NCBI GenBank assembly: GCA_963702995.1
Contig: OY969783.1
Coordinates: 5,890,001-5,954,000 of the forward strand
Direction of reading: 5' to 3'
DNA length: 64,000 bases
Origin: MFD04580-c1 sp963702995
GTDB taxonomy: Bacteria > Planctomycetota > Phycisphaerae > Tepidisphaerales > Tepidisphaeraceae
Part shown: positions 1 to 8,281 of the stretch, piece after piece
How positions within the stretch are numbered: position 1 is the stretch's first letter
How the letters are laid out: each line of letters begins with the position of its first letter
Position numbers and translations under genes: made by a program
Notes under the pieces: generated by a model
Databases searched by the model: none
What the model was told of the DNA's origin: nothing
Seen by the model: only the letters and a program-made list of their open reading frames with translations

Positions 1-262
1 TCTGCACGACAAACCCGACCGGCTCGTGGTGCGCCGTGGCGAAGAAGGCCTCGACGGTCGTGACGACCGCCCCGACCTCCGTCACGAACATCACCGGGTT
101 CTTCAGCATCGTCACCGGGTTGAGCTTGATGACGCTTGCCCGCAGCGCCGGAAGGATGATCTCCGGGTCGAACAGGGATCGCTGCCTCGCCTTCGTCGCC
201 CCTTCATACGGAAGGGGCGTCTCATCGATGGCGGGCGCGGACGTTTGCGATAAAGTGGACAT
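1..262 (-). CDS. kdpB: KdpB, potassium-transporting ATPase subunit B (N-terminal fragment)
   Basis: The first 87 codons of KdpB, the P-type ATPase subunit that energises high-affinity potassium import. The gene runs off the left edge, so the phosphorylation site and nucleotide-binding domains are outside the window. The visible part starts at an ATG (262-260) and contains the family's early segment 'LNPVTMLKNPVMFVTEVGA', which matches the start of the KdpB membrane domain. It lies 67 bp downstream of kdpA on the same strand, the usual kdpFAB order. kdpC is expected further left. Confidence 0.93.
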   Translation of the reverse strand, partial: MSTLSQTSAPAIDETPLPYEGATKARQRSLFDPEIILPALRASVIKLNPVTMLKNPVMFVTEVGAVVTTVEAFFATAHHEPVGFVVQ

Positions 263-329
263 TCGATCCTCAATTTTCAGTCCTGATTGAACGGCGAGAC
301 TCAGAACGCGGCCCTCGCTTGCGCTGGGG

Positions 330-2228
330 TCAGTACAAGCTGTGGCTGGGCGAGTGCATCACGAAGTGCTCGACCACAGGGCCCAGGCAAAGCCCCGGGA
401 CGAACGTCAACGCCCCGACCAGGATGATCGTCCCGATCAGAAGTAAGACGAACGTCGCGTTGGCCACCGGGAAGCTGCCGGCGCTGACCGGCACCAGCTT
501 CTTTTTTGCCAGGTTCCCGGCGAGCGCCAGGATCGGCACGATCATCAGGAAGCGGCCGGCGAGCATCGCAATCGCGAGCGTCACATCCCAGTGCGGCTCG
601 TTGGCGGTCAGCCCGGCGAAGGCGCTGCCGTTGTTGCCGACGGCGGACGTGTAGGCGTAGAACATCTCGCTGAACCCATGCGGCCCGTTGTTCGCCAGAG
701 CCGCGTTCCCCGGCAGCCCGCCCCACGGCGTCACCGACGCGAACGCCGTGAACCCCAGGATCACCAGCGCCAGCACCAGGATCGCCAGCGAGGCGGCCTT
801 CACGTCGAACGCTTCGATCTTCTTCCCGAGGTACTCGGGCGTGCGGCCGACCATCAGCCCCGCGATGAAGATCGCGATCACCACAAACACCAGCATGCCG
901 TACAGCCCGGCCCCCACGCCGCCAAAGACGACCTCCCCAAGCTGGATGTTGATCAGCGGAACGAGCCCGCCCATCGGCGTGAACGAATCGTGCATCGAGT
1001 TGACGGCCCCGCAGGAGGCGTCTGTCGTCACCGTCGCGAAAAGGGCCGATCCGAAGACGCCGAAGCGAACTTCCTTCCCCTCCATGTTCCCATCCCCTGT
1101 CGCGATCCCCAGGTCGTGCATGCGCGGGTTGCCGGCGGCCTCATAGTGCCAGCAGACGAGCAGGCCGACGACGAAGAGGATCGCCATCGTTGACCAGACC
1201 GCCCACCCATGCCCCTGGTTCTTCACCGAGCGGCCGAGGTAATAGGTCAGCGCGCTGGGGATGGCGAAGATCGAGAAGATCTGCACGAAGTTGGAGAGGG
1301 GCGTCGAGTTCTCGAACGGATGCGCGGCGTTCGCGTTGAAGAACCCGCCTCCGTTGGTCCCTAGCATCTTGATCGCCACCTGCGACGCGACCGGCCCGCC
1401 GGGGATTGTCTGGGTCAGGGCGGCCGGCGCGGTCGTGGGCGCGGCGGCGGCGACCACGACCGACTGGGTCGTCGGCGGCGTGGTCGCCGCGGCCGTCGGG
1501 GCGGTCGTCAAGGCGTCCGCCGCTGCCGGCGCCGGCACTGGCTGGATCGTTGGCTGCGTCGAGGGGGCCGTCGAAGGCGCCGCGGGCTGCTCGAGCGTCG
1601 TGGCCACTTCGTACTTGTTGAAGTTCTGCACCACCCCCTGGGAGACCAGGAAGATCGCGTAGACCAGGCACATCGGCAACAGGAGGTAGAGGTTGACCCG
1701 CACCAGGTCCGCCCAGAAGTTGCCCACCGTGCCGGCCTTGTCCCGGGCGATGCCGCGGACCACAACCGCGGCGATGGCGATGCCGATCGCCGCCGACATG
1801 AAGTTGTGGAACACCAGGCCGACCATCTGCGAGAAGTATGAGACGGTGGACTCCCCGCCGTAACTCTGCCAGTTGGTGTTGGTCGTGAAGCTGGCGGCCG
1901 TGTTGAACGCGAGGTGCTCGGACATCGCGCCGAACCCCTGGCTGTTCATCGGCAGCAGGCCCTGCGTCCGCAGGATCGAGTACGTGAAGAGCATGCTCAC
2001 CAGACTGAAGATGAGCATTGCGACGCCGTACTGCTTCCAGTTTTGCTCGCGCGTCGGGTCCACCCGCAGCAGCTTGTAAAGCAACCGCTCCACCGGCTTG
2101 AGCACGGGGTCGAGGAACGTTCGGCCCGACGCGTCGAGCACGGCGTAAAGGAACAACCCGAGCGGCCTGGCCGTCACGGCGAGGAGCCCGAGGAACAGGC
2201 ACAACTGTGCCCAACCGGAGGCGTTCAT
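330..2228 (-). CDS. kdpA: KdpA, potassium-binding channel subunit, with low-complexity insert
   Basis: KdpA (632 aa) forms the potassium-selective pore of the inner-membrane KdpFABC pump. Hydrophobic segments cover most of the protein. Filter-region motifs are present: 'TNTNWQSYGGE' near residue 115 and 'KMLGTNGGGFFNANAAHPFE' near residue 285. The protein is longer than the usual roughly 560 aa because of a Pro/Ala/Thr-rich stretch at about residues 213-273, placed between a conserved 'TTLE' and 'GPVASQ'. In known KdpA proteins these two are almost adjacent. The stretch is in frame and falls in an extramembrane loop, so the protein should still be functional. kdpF lies just upstream and kdpB downstream. 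The start is an ATG with only a weak ribosome site. Confidence 0.96.
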   Translation of the reverse strand: MNASGWAQLCLFLGLLAVTARPLGLFLYAVLDASGRTFLDPVLKPVERLLYKLLRVDPTREQNWKQYGVAMLIFSLVSMLFTYSILRTQGLLPMNSQGFGAMSEHLAFNTAASFTTNTNWQSYGGESTVSYFSQMVGLVFHNFMSAAIGIAIAAVVVRGIARDKAGTVGNFWADLVRVNLYLLLPMCLVYAIFLVSQGVVQNFNKYEVATTLEQPAAPSTAPSTQPTIQPVPAPAAADALTTAPTAAATTPPTTQSVVVAAAAPTTAPAALTQTIPGGPVASQVAIKMLGTNGGGFFNANAAHPFENSTPLSNFVQIFSIFAIPSALTYYLGRSVKNQGHGWAVWSTMAILFVVGLLVCWHYEAAGNPRMHDLGIATGDGNMEGKEVRFGVFGSALFATVTTDASCGAVNSMHDSFTPMGGLVPLINIQLGEVVFGGVGAGLYGMLVFVVIAIFIAGLMVGRTPEYLGKKIEAFDVKAASLAILVLALVILGFTAFASVTPWGGLPGNAALANNGPHGFSEMFYAYTSAVGNNGSAFAGLTANEPHWDVTLAIAMLAGRFLMIVPILALAGNLAKKKLVPVSAGSFPVANATFVLLLIGTIILVGALTFVPGLCLGPVVEHFVMHSPSHSLY

Positions 2229-2308
2229 AGATCACTCGTCTTTCAAGAAAATGAGATGCAAACAGGCGGCGCCCGCGACTCGCGGCGCCCGGCGGCAGGC
2301 CCGCGAGG

Positions 2309-2398
2309 TTAGAACTTCTCCGGCCTGATCAGGGCCACGAGCAGGTACGCCAGCAAGCCCGTGGCGACGATCCCGACGATCAAGTTTTCGGACAACAT
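2309..2398 (-). CDS. kdpF: KdpF, small stabilising subunit of the Kdp ATPase
   Basis: A 29-residue single-helix peptide, starting MLSENLIVGIV and ending 'LLVALIRPEKF'. The hydrophobic helix followed by 'ALIxPExF' is the KdpF signature. KdpF is a lipid-like subunit that stabilises the KdpFABC complex in the membrane. It sits directly before kdpA, the normal position. Length is the same as in Escherichia coli. Confidence 0.9.
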   Translation of the reverse strand: MLSENLIVGIVATGLLAYLLVALIRPEKF

Positions 2399-2443
2399 GA
2401 CTGATGACCTTTCCGCGGCGCGGCGTTGAGCCGGCCCGCGTCG

Positions 2444-2527
2444 TTAGAGTTTTTCACAGGCGTAGGTGTAGGCGATCGCGAGTGCGAAGAAGGCGATCGT
2501 GACAAGGACATAAATTGCGTCGAGCAT
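2444..2527 (-). CDS. Small single-pass membrane peptide upstream of kdpF
   Basis: A 27-residue ORF starting MLDAIYVLVTIAFF and ending 'TYACEKL', with one hydrophobic helix. It lies 45 bp upstream of kdpF on the same strand. A one-helix peptide with a C-terminal Cys-Glu-Lys/Arg-Leu tail next to kdpF is something I recall from other kdp loci, but I cannot verify it here. The ATG is preceded by 'AAAGGTTCC', a weak ribosome site. It may be an accessory subunit or leader peptide. It is too short for a firm call. Confidence 0.65.
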   Translation of the reverse strand: MLDAIYVLVTIAFFALAIAYTYACEKL

Positions 2528-2623
2528 GGGATGGAACCTTTCAAAATGCAGTTTGCGGCAAATACAACCATTCGATCCCGGACGGCGTGATTCATTGAGG
2601 GCCGGCCCGGGGAGAGGAAGCAA

Positions 2624-3406
2624 CTAATGTGCTTGCGTCACGGGCTGGCCGGGCAACGCCGCCGACGGGGTTTCATCCTCGTCGCCCAGCACGGCGGGTT
2701 GGTCGCTGCGCCCGAACGTCGTCAGCTCGTACATCCGTCGCATGTTGAGCTGCGACGGGGGGTAGTGCCTGTCGGACGCGATCGCCTTCCCGTAGAACTT
2801 TTTCGCCAGCGACCAACGGCGCTGCGTCTCGTACAGGAGCCCCAGCAGGTTGAAATAGGCCGCGTCGGAGCCGGCGACGTCGGACGCTCGCATCAACAGC
2901 GCCTCCGCTTCCCCGAGCCGGCCCAGCCGCAGGGCCTTGCGGGCGGCGGCCAGAGTCCCCTGATACCCGACCAGCGCCTCGGCCGGCTCGGCCGGCGTGA
3001 TCGATGGCGGCGGCTCTGACAATACCGAACGAACCGTCTCCCGCAGGGCGACCGGCGTCACCGGTTTCTCAAGGAAGTCCGAAGCGCCAAGCCGCATCGC
3101 CTTCACGGCGGCCGATACGGAGCCGTACGCGGTCAGGACGATCACACGCGGCCGATCGGCGGCGGGGACTGCCCGGAGCCGCTCCAGGACGGCCATCCCA
3201 TCCAGCGACGGCATGTTCAGGTCGAGCAGCAGAATGTCCGGCCGCCGGGCGATCACCTGTTCCAGCACCGCGCGCCCGTCGGCGGCCTCGAAGACTTCGT
3301 ACCCCTCCGACTCCAGCGCCGTGCGGACCACCAGCCGGATGTTCGGCTCGTCATCGGCGATCAGCGCCCGGATCGTCGTGGCGGACGGTGTCTTAGACGG
3401 TTTCAT
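2624..3406 (-). CDS. Response regulator: receiver domain plus TPR-like tail, no DNA-binding domain
   Basis: A 260-aa protein. Residues 12-130 form a CheY-like receiver with acidic pair 'ADDE', phospho-acceptor Asp62 in 'LLLDLNMPSLDG' and the 'EKPVTP' lysine. The rest is helical, with a TPR-like stretch ('AYFNLLGLLYETQRRW'). No DNA-binding or enzymatic output domain is visible, so the output is probably protein-protein. I chose the ATG at 3406, where the receiver begins; it overlaps the end of the upstream kinase gene by 14 bp, which implies translational coupling. The kinase is the likely phosphodonor and the kdp genes follow downstream. Confidence 0.87.
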   Translation of the reverse strand: MKPSKTPSATTIRALIADDEPNIRLVVRTALESEGYEVFEAADGRAVLEQVIARRPDILLLDLNMPSLDGMAVLERLRAVPAADRPRVIVLTAYGSVSAAVKAMRLGASDFLEKPVTPVALRETVRSVLSEPPPSITPAEPAEALVGYQGTLAAARKALRLGRLGEAEALLMRASDVAGSDAAYFNLLGLLYETQRRWSLAKKFYGKAIASDRHYPPSQLNMRRMYELTTFGRSDQPAVLGDEDETPSAALPGQPVTQAH

Positions 3407-5363
3407 GTTGAGCCTCTTGTCCGTTCGCGGCCGCATCAGCGCCCTGTACCGCGACCCGTCCCACGCTCGCTATTTGCGAGCCGGCGTCCCGGCTTGTCGC
3501 TTCGCTGCCCGTGCCCCTTTGCGGCGCTTCAAAAACCCGGAGCGTGAATGAAAAAGTGCTGCCGCGCCCTTCGACGCTCTTGACCGATAGCTGCCCGCCG
3601 TGGGCATCGACGATCTCCCGGGCGATCGCCAGCCCCAGGCCCGCGCCGCTCTGCGCCCCCTGGCCGGGGACGCGGTAGAACCGCTCGAACAGTCTCCCGA
3701 TATATTCCGGCGGGATCCCGGACCCGGTGTCGGCCACATCGAAGCGGACCAGCGGCCCTTCCTGGGTCGCCGTCACCTGGACGCTGCCGCCCGGGCCGGT
3801 GAATTTCAGCGCGTTGGTCAGCAGGTTCGACAGCACGTGGTTGATCCGCGTCGGGTCAACCGCGACCTCGGGCAGGTCGGCCGGGGCGTCCACGACGAGC
3901 TTCACGCTGCGATCGTCATACCCTGATTCCAGCGGCTCCGCCGAATGGCGGATGAGCTCGGCGGGGGCGATCGGCTGAAAGTCCATCATCGCCCTCCCCG
4001 CCTCCATGCGGCCGATGTCGAGCAGGTTCTCAATGATCTGCTGAAGCCGGTCGCTGTCTTCGCGGGCGGCCACCAGAAGCTCCGCCTGCCGCGGCAGCAG
4101 GGGGCCGACGCGCTCTTCCAAAAGAAGATGCACGGCCATCCGGATGCTGGTGAGCGGCGTCTTGAGCTCGTGGCTGACGACCGAAAGCATCCCGCTCTTC
4201 ATCTCGTCGAGCCGCCGGAGGTTTGTGACATCCGCCAGGACCAGCGTCACGCCGACGGGCGGGCCGCCGGGCGTCCCGGTATCGATAATGGGCACCACCT
4301 GCGGCAGGAAAAAACGTTCTTGCCCTGAGGCGTCGAGCACCTGGATGGCGGCCTCATACCCGCGCGGCTCGGCCGCCGCGCCGTCGCCGGCGGCCCGGCG
4401 GCAAAGCTCGGCCAGGCCTTCGACCCGGGCTTCCGCGAGCGGAGCATCGGGCCGGATGCCGAAAAGCGTTCGGGCCGCGTCGTTGGCCAGCTCGACCTTC
4501 CCGTTCGGGCTGATGATCGCGATGGCGTCCGGCAGGCTGTTGACGGCGAGCTGAGTCGTCCGCTGCGTTCGCACCAGCTTGGCCCGGTCGGTCCGGCGAA
4601 ACTCCCGCAGGCGGGCGGCCATGGAGTTGAACGCCTCGGCCAGTTGCCCGACTTCGTCGCGGCTGGTCACCTTCACGACCAGGTCCAGGTTCCCCCGCTC
4701 GATCTCCCGCGCGGACTGCGTGAGCGTGTTCAGCGGGTGGAGGATCGATCGGGCAAGCAGCGTCGTGAAGAGGATCGCGAGCAGGACGCCGGTCAGCGTC
4801 AGGGCGTACATCCCCTTCTGGAATGCCCATGCCGCCGTTTTCACCTGGCCGTCCTTGTTGACCATGTTGTCGAGGTTCATGTCGATGACCGACTGCGCCG
4901 CATCCCGAAGCGGCGATGAAAGCGCCATCATCTGTCGATAGGCTGCTTCGCGGGCCGCGTCGGAAGTGGCCGCATCGAGCACGACCGCCCGCGCCGCCTG
5001 ATACCCGGCCCACCCCGACCGAAGCGTCTCGACTGCCTGATCTTCCCTCGGATGAAGCGTGATGTTCTGCGCCTCCAGCGCCAGGTTCTGGTTGAACGTA
5101 TCGACGCTGTCGGAACGGATGGCTGAAGGAGCCGACGTGGCCGTGAGCCGTCCCTCGCGCCGCCGTTCGGCCTCATCGTCCAGTCGCTCCAGGGCCGAGC
5201 GCATCCGCTGCCCGTACTGAACGCTTCGGTAGTTCTCCGACAGGTACTGCGCGAGCGTGTTGCTATAGAGCCGTAGTACCAGCGCGCTGAGGAGGCTGAC
5301 GATCACCAGGATCACCAGCAAGCCGCCAAAGCCGAACACCAGTTTTTGACGAAGACCAAACAT
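3393..5363 (-). CDS. KinB-like membrane sensor histidine kinase
   Basis: A 656-aa sensor kinase. Order: TM helix (about 10-32), extracytoplasmic helical region, TM helix (about 180-205), HAMP, PAS (about 270-390), HisKA with phospho-His in 'SVVSHELKTPLTSIR', and a HATPase domain with N box 'NLLTNALKFT' and 'DTGSGIPPEYIGRLFERFY' followed by 'GAGLGLAIAREI'. The arrangement resembles KinB-type kinases, and the AlgB-like activator just upstream supports that pairing. It overlaps the receiver-TPR gene by 14 bp. The position before kdp suggests control of potassium uptake or osmotic response in place of KdpDE (inference); kdpDE could also lie beyond the left edge. Confidence 0.93.
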   Translation of the reverse strand: MFGLRQKLVFGFGGLLVILVIVSLLSALVLRLYSNTLAQYLSENYRSVQYGQRMRSALERLDDEAERRREGRLTATSAPSAIRSDSVDTFNQNLALEAQNITLHPREDQAVETLRSGWAGYQAARAVVLDAATSDAAREAAYRQMMALSSPLRDAAQSVIDMNLDNMVNKDGQVKTAAWAFQKGMYALTLTGVLLAILFTTLLARSILHPLNTLTQSAREIERGNLDLVVKVTSRDEVGQLAEAFNSMAARLREFRRTDRAKLVRTQRTTQLAVNSLPDAIAIISPNGKVELANDAARTLFGIRPDAPLAEARVEGLAELCRRAAGDGAAAEPRGYEAAIQVLDASGQERFFLPQVVPIIDTGTPGGPPVGVTLVLADVTNLRRLDEMKSGMLSVVSHELKTPLTSIRMAVHLLLEERVGPLLPRQAELLVAAREDSDRLQQIIENLLDIGRMEAGRAMMDFQPIAPAELIRHSAEPLESGYDDRSVKLVVDAPADLPEVAVDPTRINHVLSNLLTNALKFTGPGGSVQVTATQEGPLVRFDVADTGSGIPPEYIGRLFERFYRVPGQGAQSGAGLGLAIAREIVDAHGGQLSVKSVEGRGSTFSFTLRVFEAPQRGTGSEATSRDAGSQIASVGRVAVQGADAAANGQEAQHETV

Positions 5364-5476
5364 GACGCTTGTCCTTAAAGCGAAGGATGTGCCGACCGGT
5401 CAATCCGCTGTTTCGCTTCATTAACGCGGCTTTCCGCGACCGGGGCCGGGATTGGATCGAGCAGGCCCGTGCAGGC

Positions 5477-5505
5477 TGCACGATGCGGCCTGCGGGCATC
5501 GTGCA
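5477..5505. promoter_or_regulatory. 10-bp perfect inverted repeat upstream of the KinB-like kinase
   Basis: Arms 'tgcacgatgc' (5477-5486) and 'gcatcgtgca' (5496-5505) with a 9-nt spacer, about 115 bp upstream of the kinase start. It could be an operator or a weak terminator of the sigma54-activator gene. There is no T-run, which favours a protein-binding site or a structural element. Confidence 0.35.
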
Positions 5506-5642
5506 ATCCGCAATCGCGGCCGCAAGCGTGGAAAGTGGCGATTATTCACATCGCGGCAGGGCCGAAGCGACTGGGGTACTCGATGGGGTAGTTGCAGATT
5601 GCAAGATACGTCCGAAGGCGCGACCGGCGATAAGCGTGCCCA

Positions 5643-5740
5643 GTAGCAGGCGCACTCCGTGTGCCGTCCGCCAACTGATCGAGAGCGCCCGGACACAGGC
5701 TACGGCACACGGAGTGTGCCTGCTACCTGGGTGTCCGGGC
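5643..5740. repeat. Long palindromic intergenic repeat
   Basis: Arms at 5643-5667 and 5702-5726 (25 bp, one mismatch; 'actccgtgtgcc' pairs with 'ggcacacggagt'). A second inverted repeat overlaps it: 'gcccggacac' (5687-5696) with 'gtgtccgggc' (5731-5740). The two stems share sequence, so only one can form at a time. No T-run follows. This looks like a REP-type dispersed element. Confidence 0.75.
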
Positions 5741-5775
5741 TCCGTGCGCTTCTAAGGGAAGCAACCGTATCGTAG

Positions 5776-7128
5776 TTAGATGCCGTACTTCTTCCGTCGT
5801 CGCCACAGCGTGGCGGCGTCGATCTCCAGCACCTTCGCCGCTTCATCAAGGGATTTCGTCGCGGCCAGAACGCGGCGGATGTGCAGCTCTTCGAGCCGAT
5901 CAAGGGAAATCAGGTCGCCGGGGCCTCGCGGCGCCGGCGCTCCCTGAAGGTCCGATGGGAGATCCCCGACGCCGATCGTCGAGCCGCGGCACAGGATCAC
6001 CGCGCGCTCGACGACGTTCTGTAGCTCGCGGACGTTGCCGGGCCAGGCATAGCGGGCCAGGACGTCGGCCGCCTCGGGGGAGAACCCGTCCACCACCTTG
6101 CCCCGGCGGAGGCGGGCGAGCAGCCACTGCGCGAGCGGAAGAATGTCCAGCGGCCGCTGGCGGAGCGGAGGGACGTCAACCCGGATCACGTTGAGACGGT
6201 AGAGCAGGTCTTCGCGGAAGCGGCCGGTGCGGACCATCTCTTCGAGGTTCAGATTGGTCGCCGCGATGATCCGAACGTTGGCGCGGCGGGTTGTCGCCTC
6301 GCCGACGCGCTCGTAACAGCGGTCCTGGATGAACCGGAGGAGCTTGGGCTGAAGTTCGAGCGGCAGGTCGCCTATCTCGTCAAGAAAGAGCGTCCCGCCA
6401 TCGGTCGCGGCGATGCGGCCGGCGTTCTCCCGGACGGCCCCCGTGAAAGCGCCGCGGGCGTGACCGAATAGCTCGCTTTCCAGCAATTGGGCGGAGAGGG
6501 ACGGGCAGGAGACGGTGGCAAACGGGGCGGCCGCCCGCGTACTCCAGCTATGAATCGCCCGGGCCAGCACGCCTTTGCCGGTGCCGCTTTCGCCGCGGAT
6601 CATGATGTTCGCGTCGGAGGGGGCAACCTCCTTCGCAAGGTTTACCGCCCGCATCATTTCCGTGCTGGTGCTGTCGAGCATCACCGCGGCGCTGGCGTCA
6701 TTGCCGCTGGCCGCCAGCCCGGCTAACCGCTGTTCGAGTTGACGGGTGTGGGCGACCCGGTCGGTCACGATCTTCACGATCGCTGGCGTGAACGGCTTGG
6801 TCAGGAAGTCGGTGGCGCCTGCCTTCATCGCCTCGACCGCCAACTCGATCGACCCATGGGCCGTGATGACGATGACGCGGGCCCAGGGGCTGGCGGCGAC
6901 GAGGCGCGGGATCAGCTCCATTCCCTTCTGCGCCCCGAGTCGAAGGTCAACGAAAGCCATATCGAACGCGCGCCGCGACGCTTCATCCATCGCGTCGGCG
7001 GGGTTGCTGACGGCGACGACAGCGTGGCCGTCGGTCTCCAGGCAGATCGACAACGTCTTGCGAATGTTCGGCTCGTCGTCTACGACGAGGATTTGAAGTT
7101 GCGGCGCCCGTTGCGGGTCTTGCGTCAT
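5776..7128 (-). CDS. AlgB-like sigma54-dependent response regulator (NtrC family)
   Basis: A 450-aa activator. Receiver (about 12-125) with 'VVDDEPNIRKTL', acceptor Asp in 'AFVDLRLG' and 'TKPFTP'. AAA+ domain with Walker A 'GESGTGKG', the sigma54-contact loop 'GAFTGA' and Walker B 'GGTLFLDEIGDLPL'. A Fis-type helix-turn-helix ends the protein ('LEIDAATLWRRRKKYGI'). 'ARAIHSWS' and 'FIQDRCYERVG' are features of the AlgB branch, the partner of KinB. I chose the ATG at 7128 just before the receiver; in-frame ATGs exist further upstream. The intact GAFTGA loop predicts activation of sigma54 promoters. Confidence 0.93.
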   Translation of the reverse strand: MTQDPQRAPQLQILVVDDEPNIRKTLSICLETDGHAVVAVSNPADAMDEASRRAFDMAFVDLRLGAQKGMELIPRLVAASPWARVIVITAHGSIELAVEAMKAGATDFLTKPFTPAIVKIVTDRVAHTRQLEQRLAGLAASGNDASAAVMLDSTSTEMMRAVNLAKEVAPSDANIMIRGESGTGKGVLARAIHSWSTRAAAPFATVSCPSLSAQLLESELFGHARGAFTGAVRENAGRIAATDGGTLFLDEIGDLPLELQPKLLRFIQDRCYERVGEATTRRANVRIIAATNLNLEEMVRTGRFREDLLYRLNVIRVDVPPLRQRPLDILPLAQWLLARLRRGKVVDGFSPEAADVLARYAWPGNVRELQNVVERAVILCRGSTIGVGDLPSDLQGAPAPRGPGDLISLDRLEELHIRRVLAATKSLDEAAKVLEIDAATLWRRRKKYGI

Positions 7129-7157
7129 GGGTTGCCGTCCCGGGCCGGGCATCAGGG

Positions 7158-7174
7158 CGAATGCCCGGCATTCG
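7158..7174. terminator. Perfect short palindrome after the esterase gene
   Basis: 'cgaatgcc' and 'ggcattcg' are separated by one base, starting 2 nt past the esterase stop codon (minus direction). There is no clear T-run, so this is a weak terminator candidate, or a binding site before the AlgB-like gene. Confidence 0.35.
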
Positions 7175-7175
7175 A

Positions 7176-8155
7176 TTATTTCATCGGATGGCGCAGGAAG
7201 AAGTCCCACATCAAGTCGTTGGCGGAAGCGTTCAACGTCCCCAACCCGAGGAACTTTGCGGGCGTCGCACGACCGGGCCAGATGTGGCCCGCCCCGGCGA
7301 CTTTGATCAAAACCACCTCGGCCCCGCCCTTCCCCGGCCCCAGGTGATCCGCTGCGCGCTGGTGCCGTCGTTTTCGATGACCGGCAAATCCACCACTACG
7401 GGCTTTTCGGGGCAGCCGTCGAACCGCGCCCACGCCTTCATCGTGTCGTCAACCGATCGGAACTTCATGGTCGGCGGCGTGCGGCCGGTCGGGCCGTCGA
7501 ACGGGACGATCTTGTCCGCCGTCCCGTGGAAGTGGATCACCGGGACCGGCCGATCAGCGTGGATCTCGGGCAGGGCAAGCGTCCCGGCGACAGGGGCGAC
7601 GGCGGCGAACCGGTTTGAAAGCTCCGCCGCCACGCGGTGACACATCATCCCGCCGTTGGACATCCCGGTCGCGTAGACGCGTTCGGGGTCCACGCGCACG
7701 ACCGACGCCACGTCGTCCAGCAGGGCGGCCGTGAACGCGACATCATCCGGAGGGCCGCCAGGCGCGGGAGCGGCACTGGCATTGAAGAAGAGGGATATTT
7801 CGCCGAGGCCCGTCCCATTCGGGTACACCGCGACGAAGCCCGCCTGATCGGCCTTGTCGTTCAGCCCGGTGAATGCAACCATCAAGCCGGCGTTCATCAT
7901 GGCGCCATGGAACGCGACGACGACCGGGATCGGCTTTGCAGGGTCGTACGCCGGGGGCACATGAACCAGGTAAGACCGGAGCCGGTTATCGACCGTCAGC
8001 TCGCGCCGGTGGGTGCCCGCCCCCAGAGGTGCCGGCCGCGTCGCGGGCCGGGTAGTGGGGGCGGCGGGGTTCTCGGCGAGCGCTGGCGCCGCAAGCAGCG
8101 CAAGCACCACGACCGGCCCAAACCATGCCTTCAAGGGAATTGAACGGGCAGTCAT
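7176..8155 (-). CDS. Secreted alpha/beta-hydrolase, PHB-depolymerase/feruloyl-esterase-like (frameshifted)
   Basis: Starts at ATG 8155 with a signal peptide ending near 'ALAENPA'. The body is a polyhydroxybutyrate depolymerase-type hydrolase: oxyanion region 'VVAFHGAMMNA', nucleophile elbow 'ATGMSNGGMMCHR', and 'VIHFHGTADKIVPF' supplying the acidic residue. The first frame stops at 7307. The expected C-terminus continues in another frame as 'GGAEVVLIKVAGAGHIWPG', holding the catalytic His, and ends at 7176. One base appears to be missing in the GGGGCCGGGG run at about 7332-7341. That is probably a sequencing error but could be a real inactivating mutation. Confidence 0.82.
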
Positions 8156-8281
8156 GCCGGCGATTGTACCGTTGCGCGATAGCGGGCGTAGCTCGCCCGG
8201 CTGTTGAGTGGGCTCGCACCGCGAAGGCCGGAGATCGTCGAACGTAACGTCGCCACGACACCTCCCTACAATCCGCCCGTG

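Larger units (their letters stand above)
5364..5775. other. Intergenic region with two inverted repeats
   Basis: A 412-bp gap between two minus-strand regulatory genes. No convincing ORF. It holds a 10-bp perfect inverted repeat at 5477-5505 and a long palindromic repeat at 5643-5726 with a second overlapping inverted repeat, both listed separately. Confidence 0.7.
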
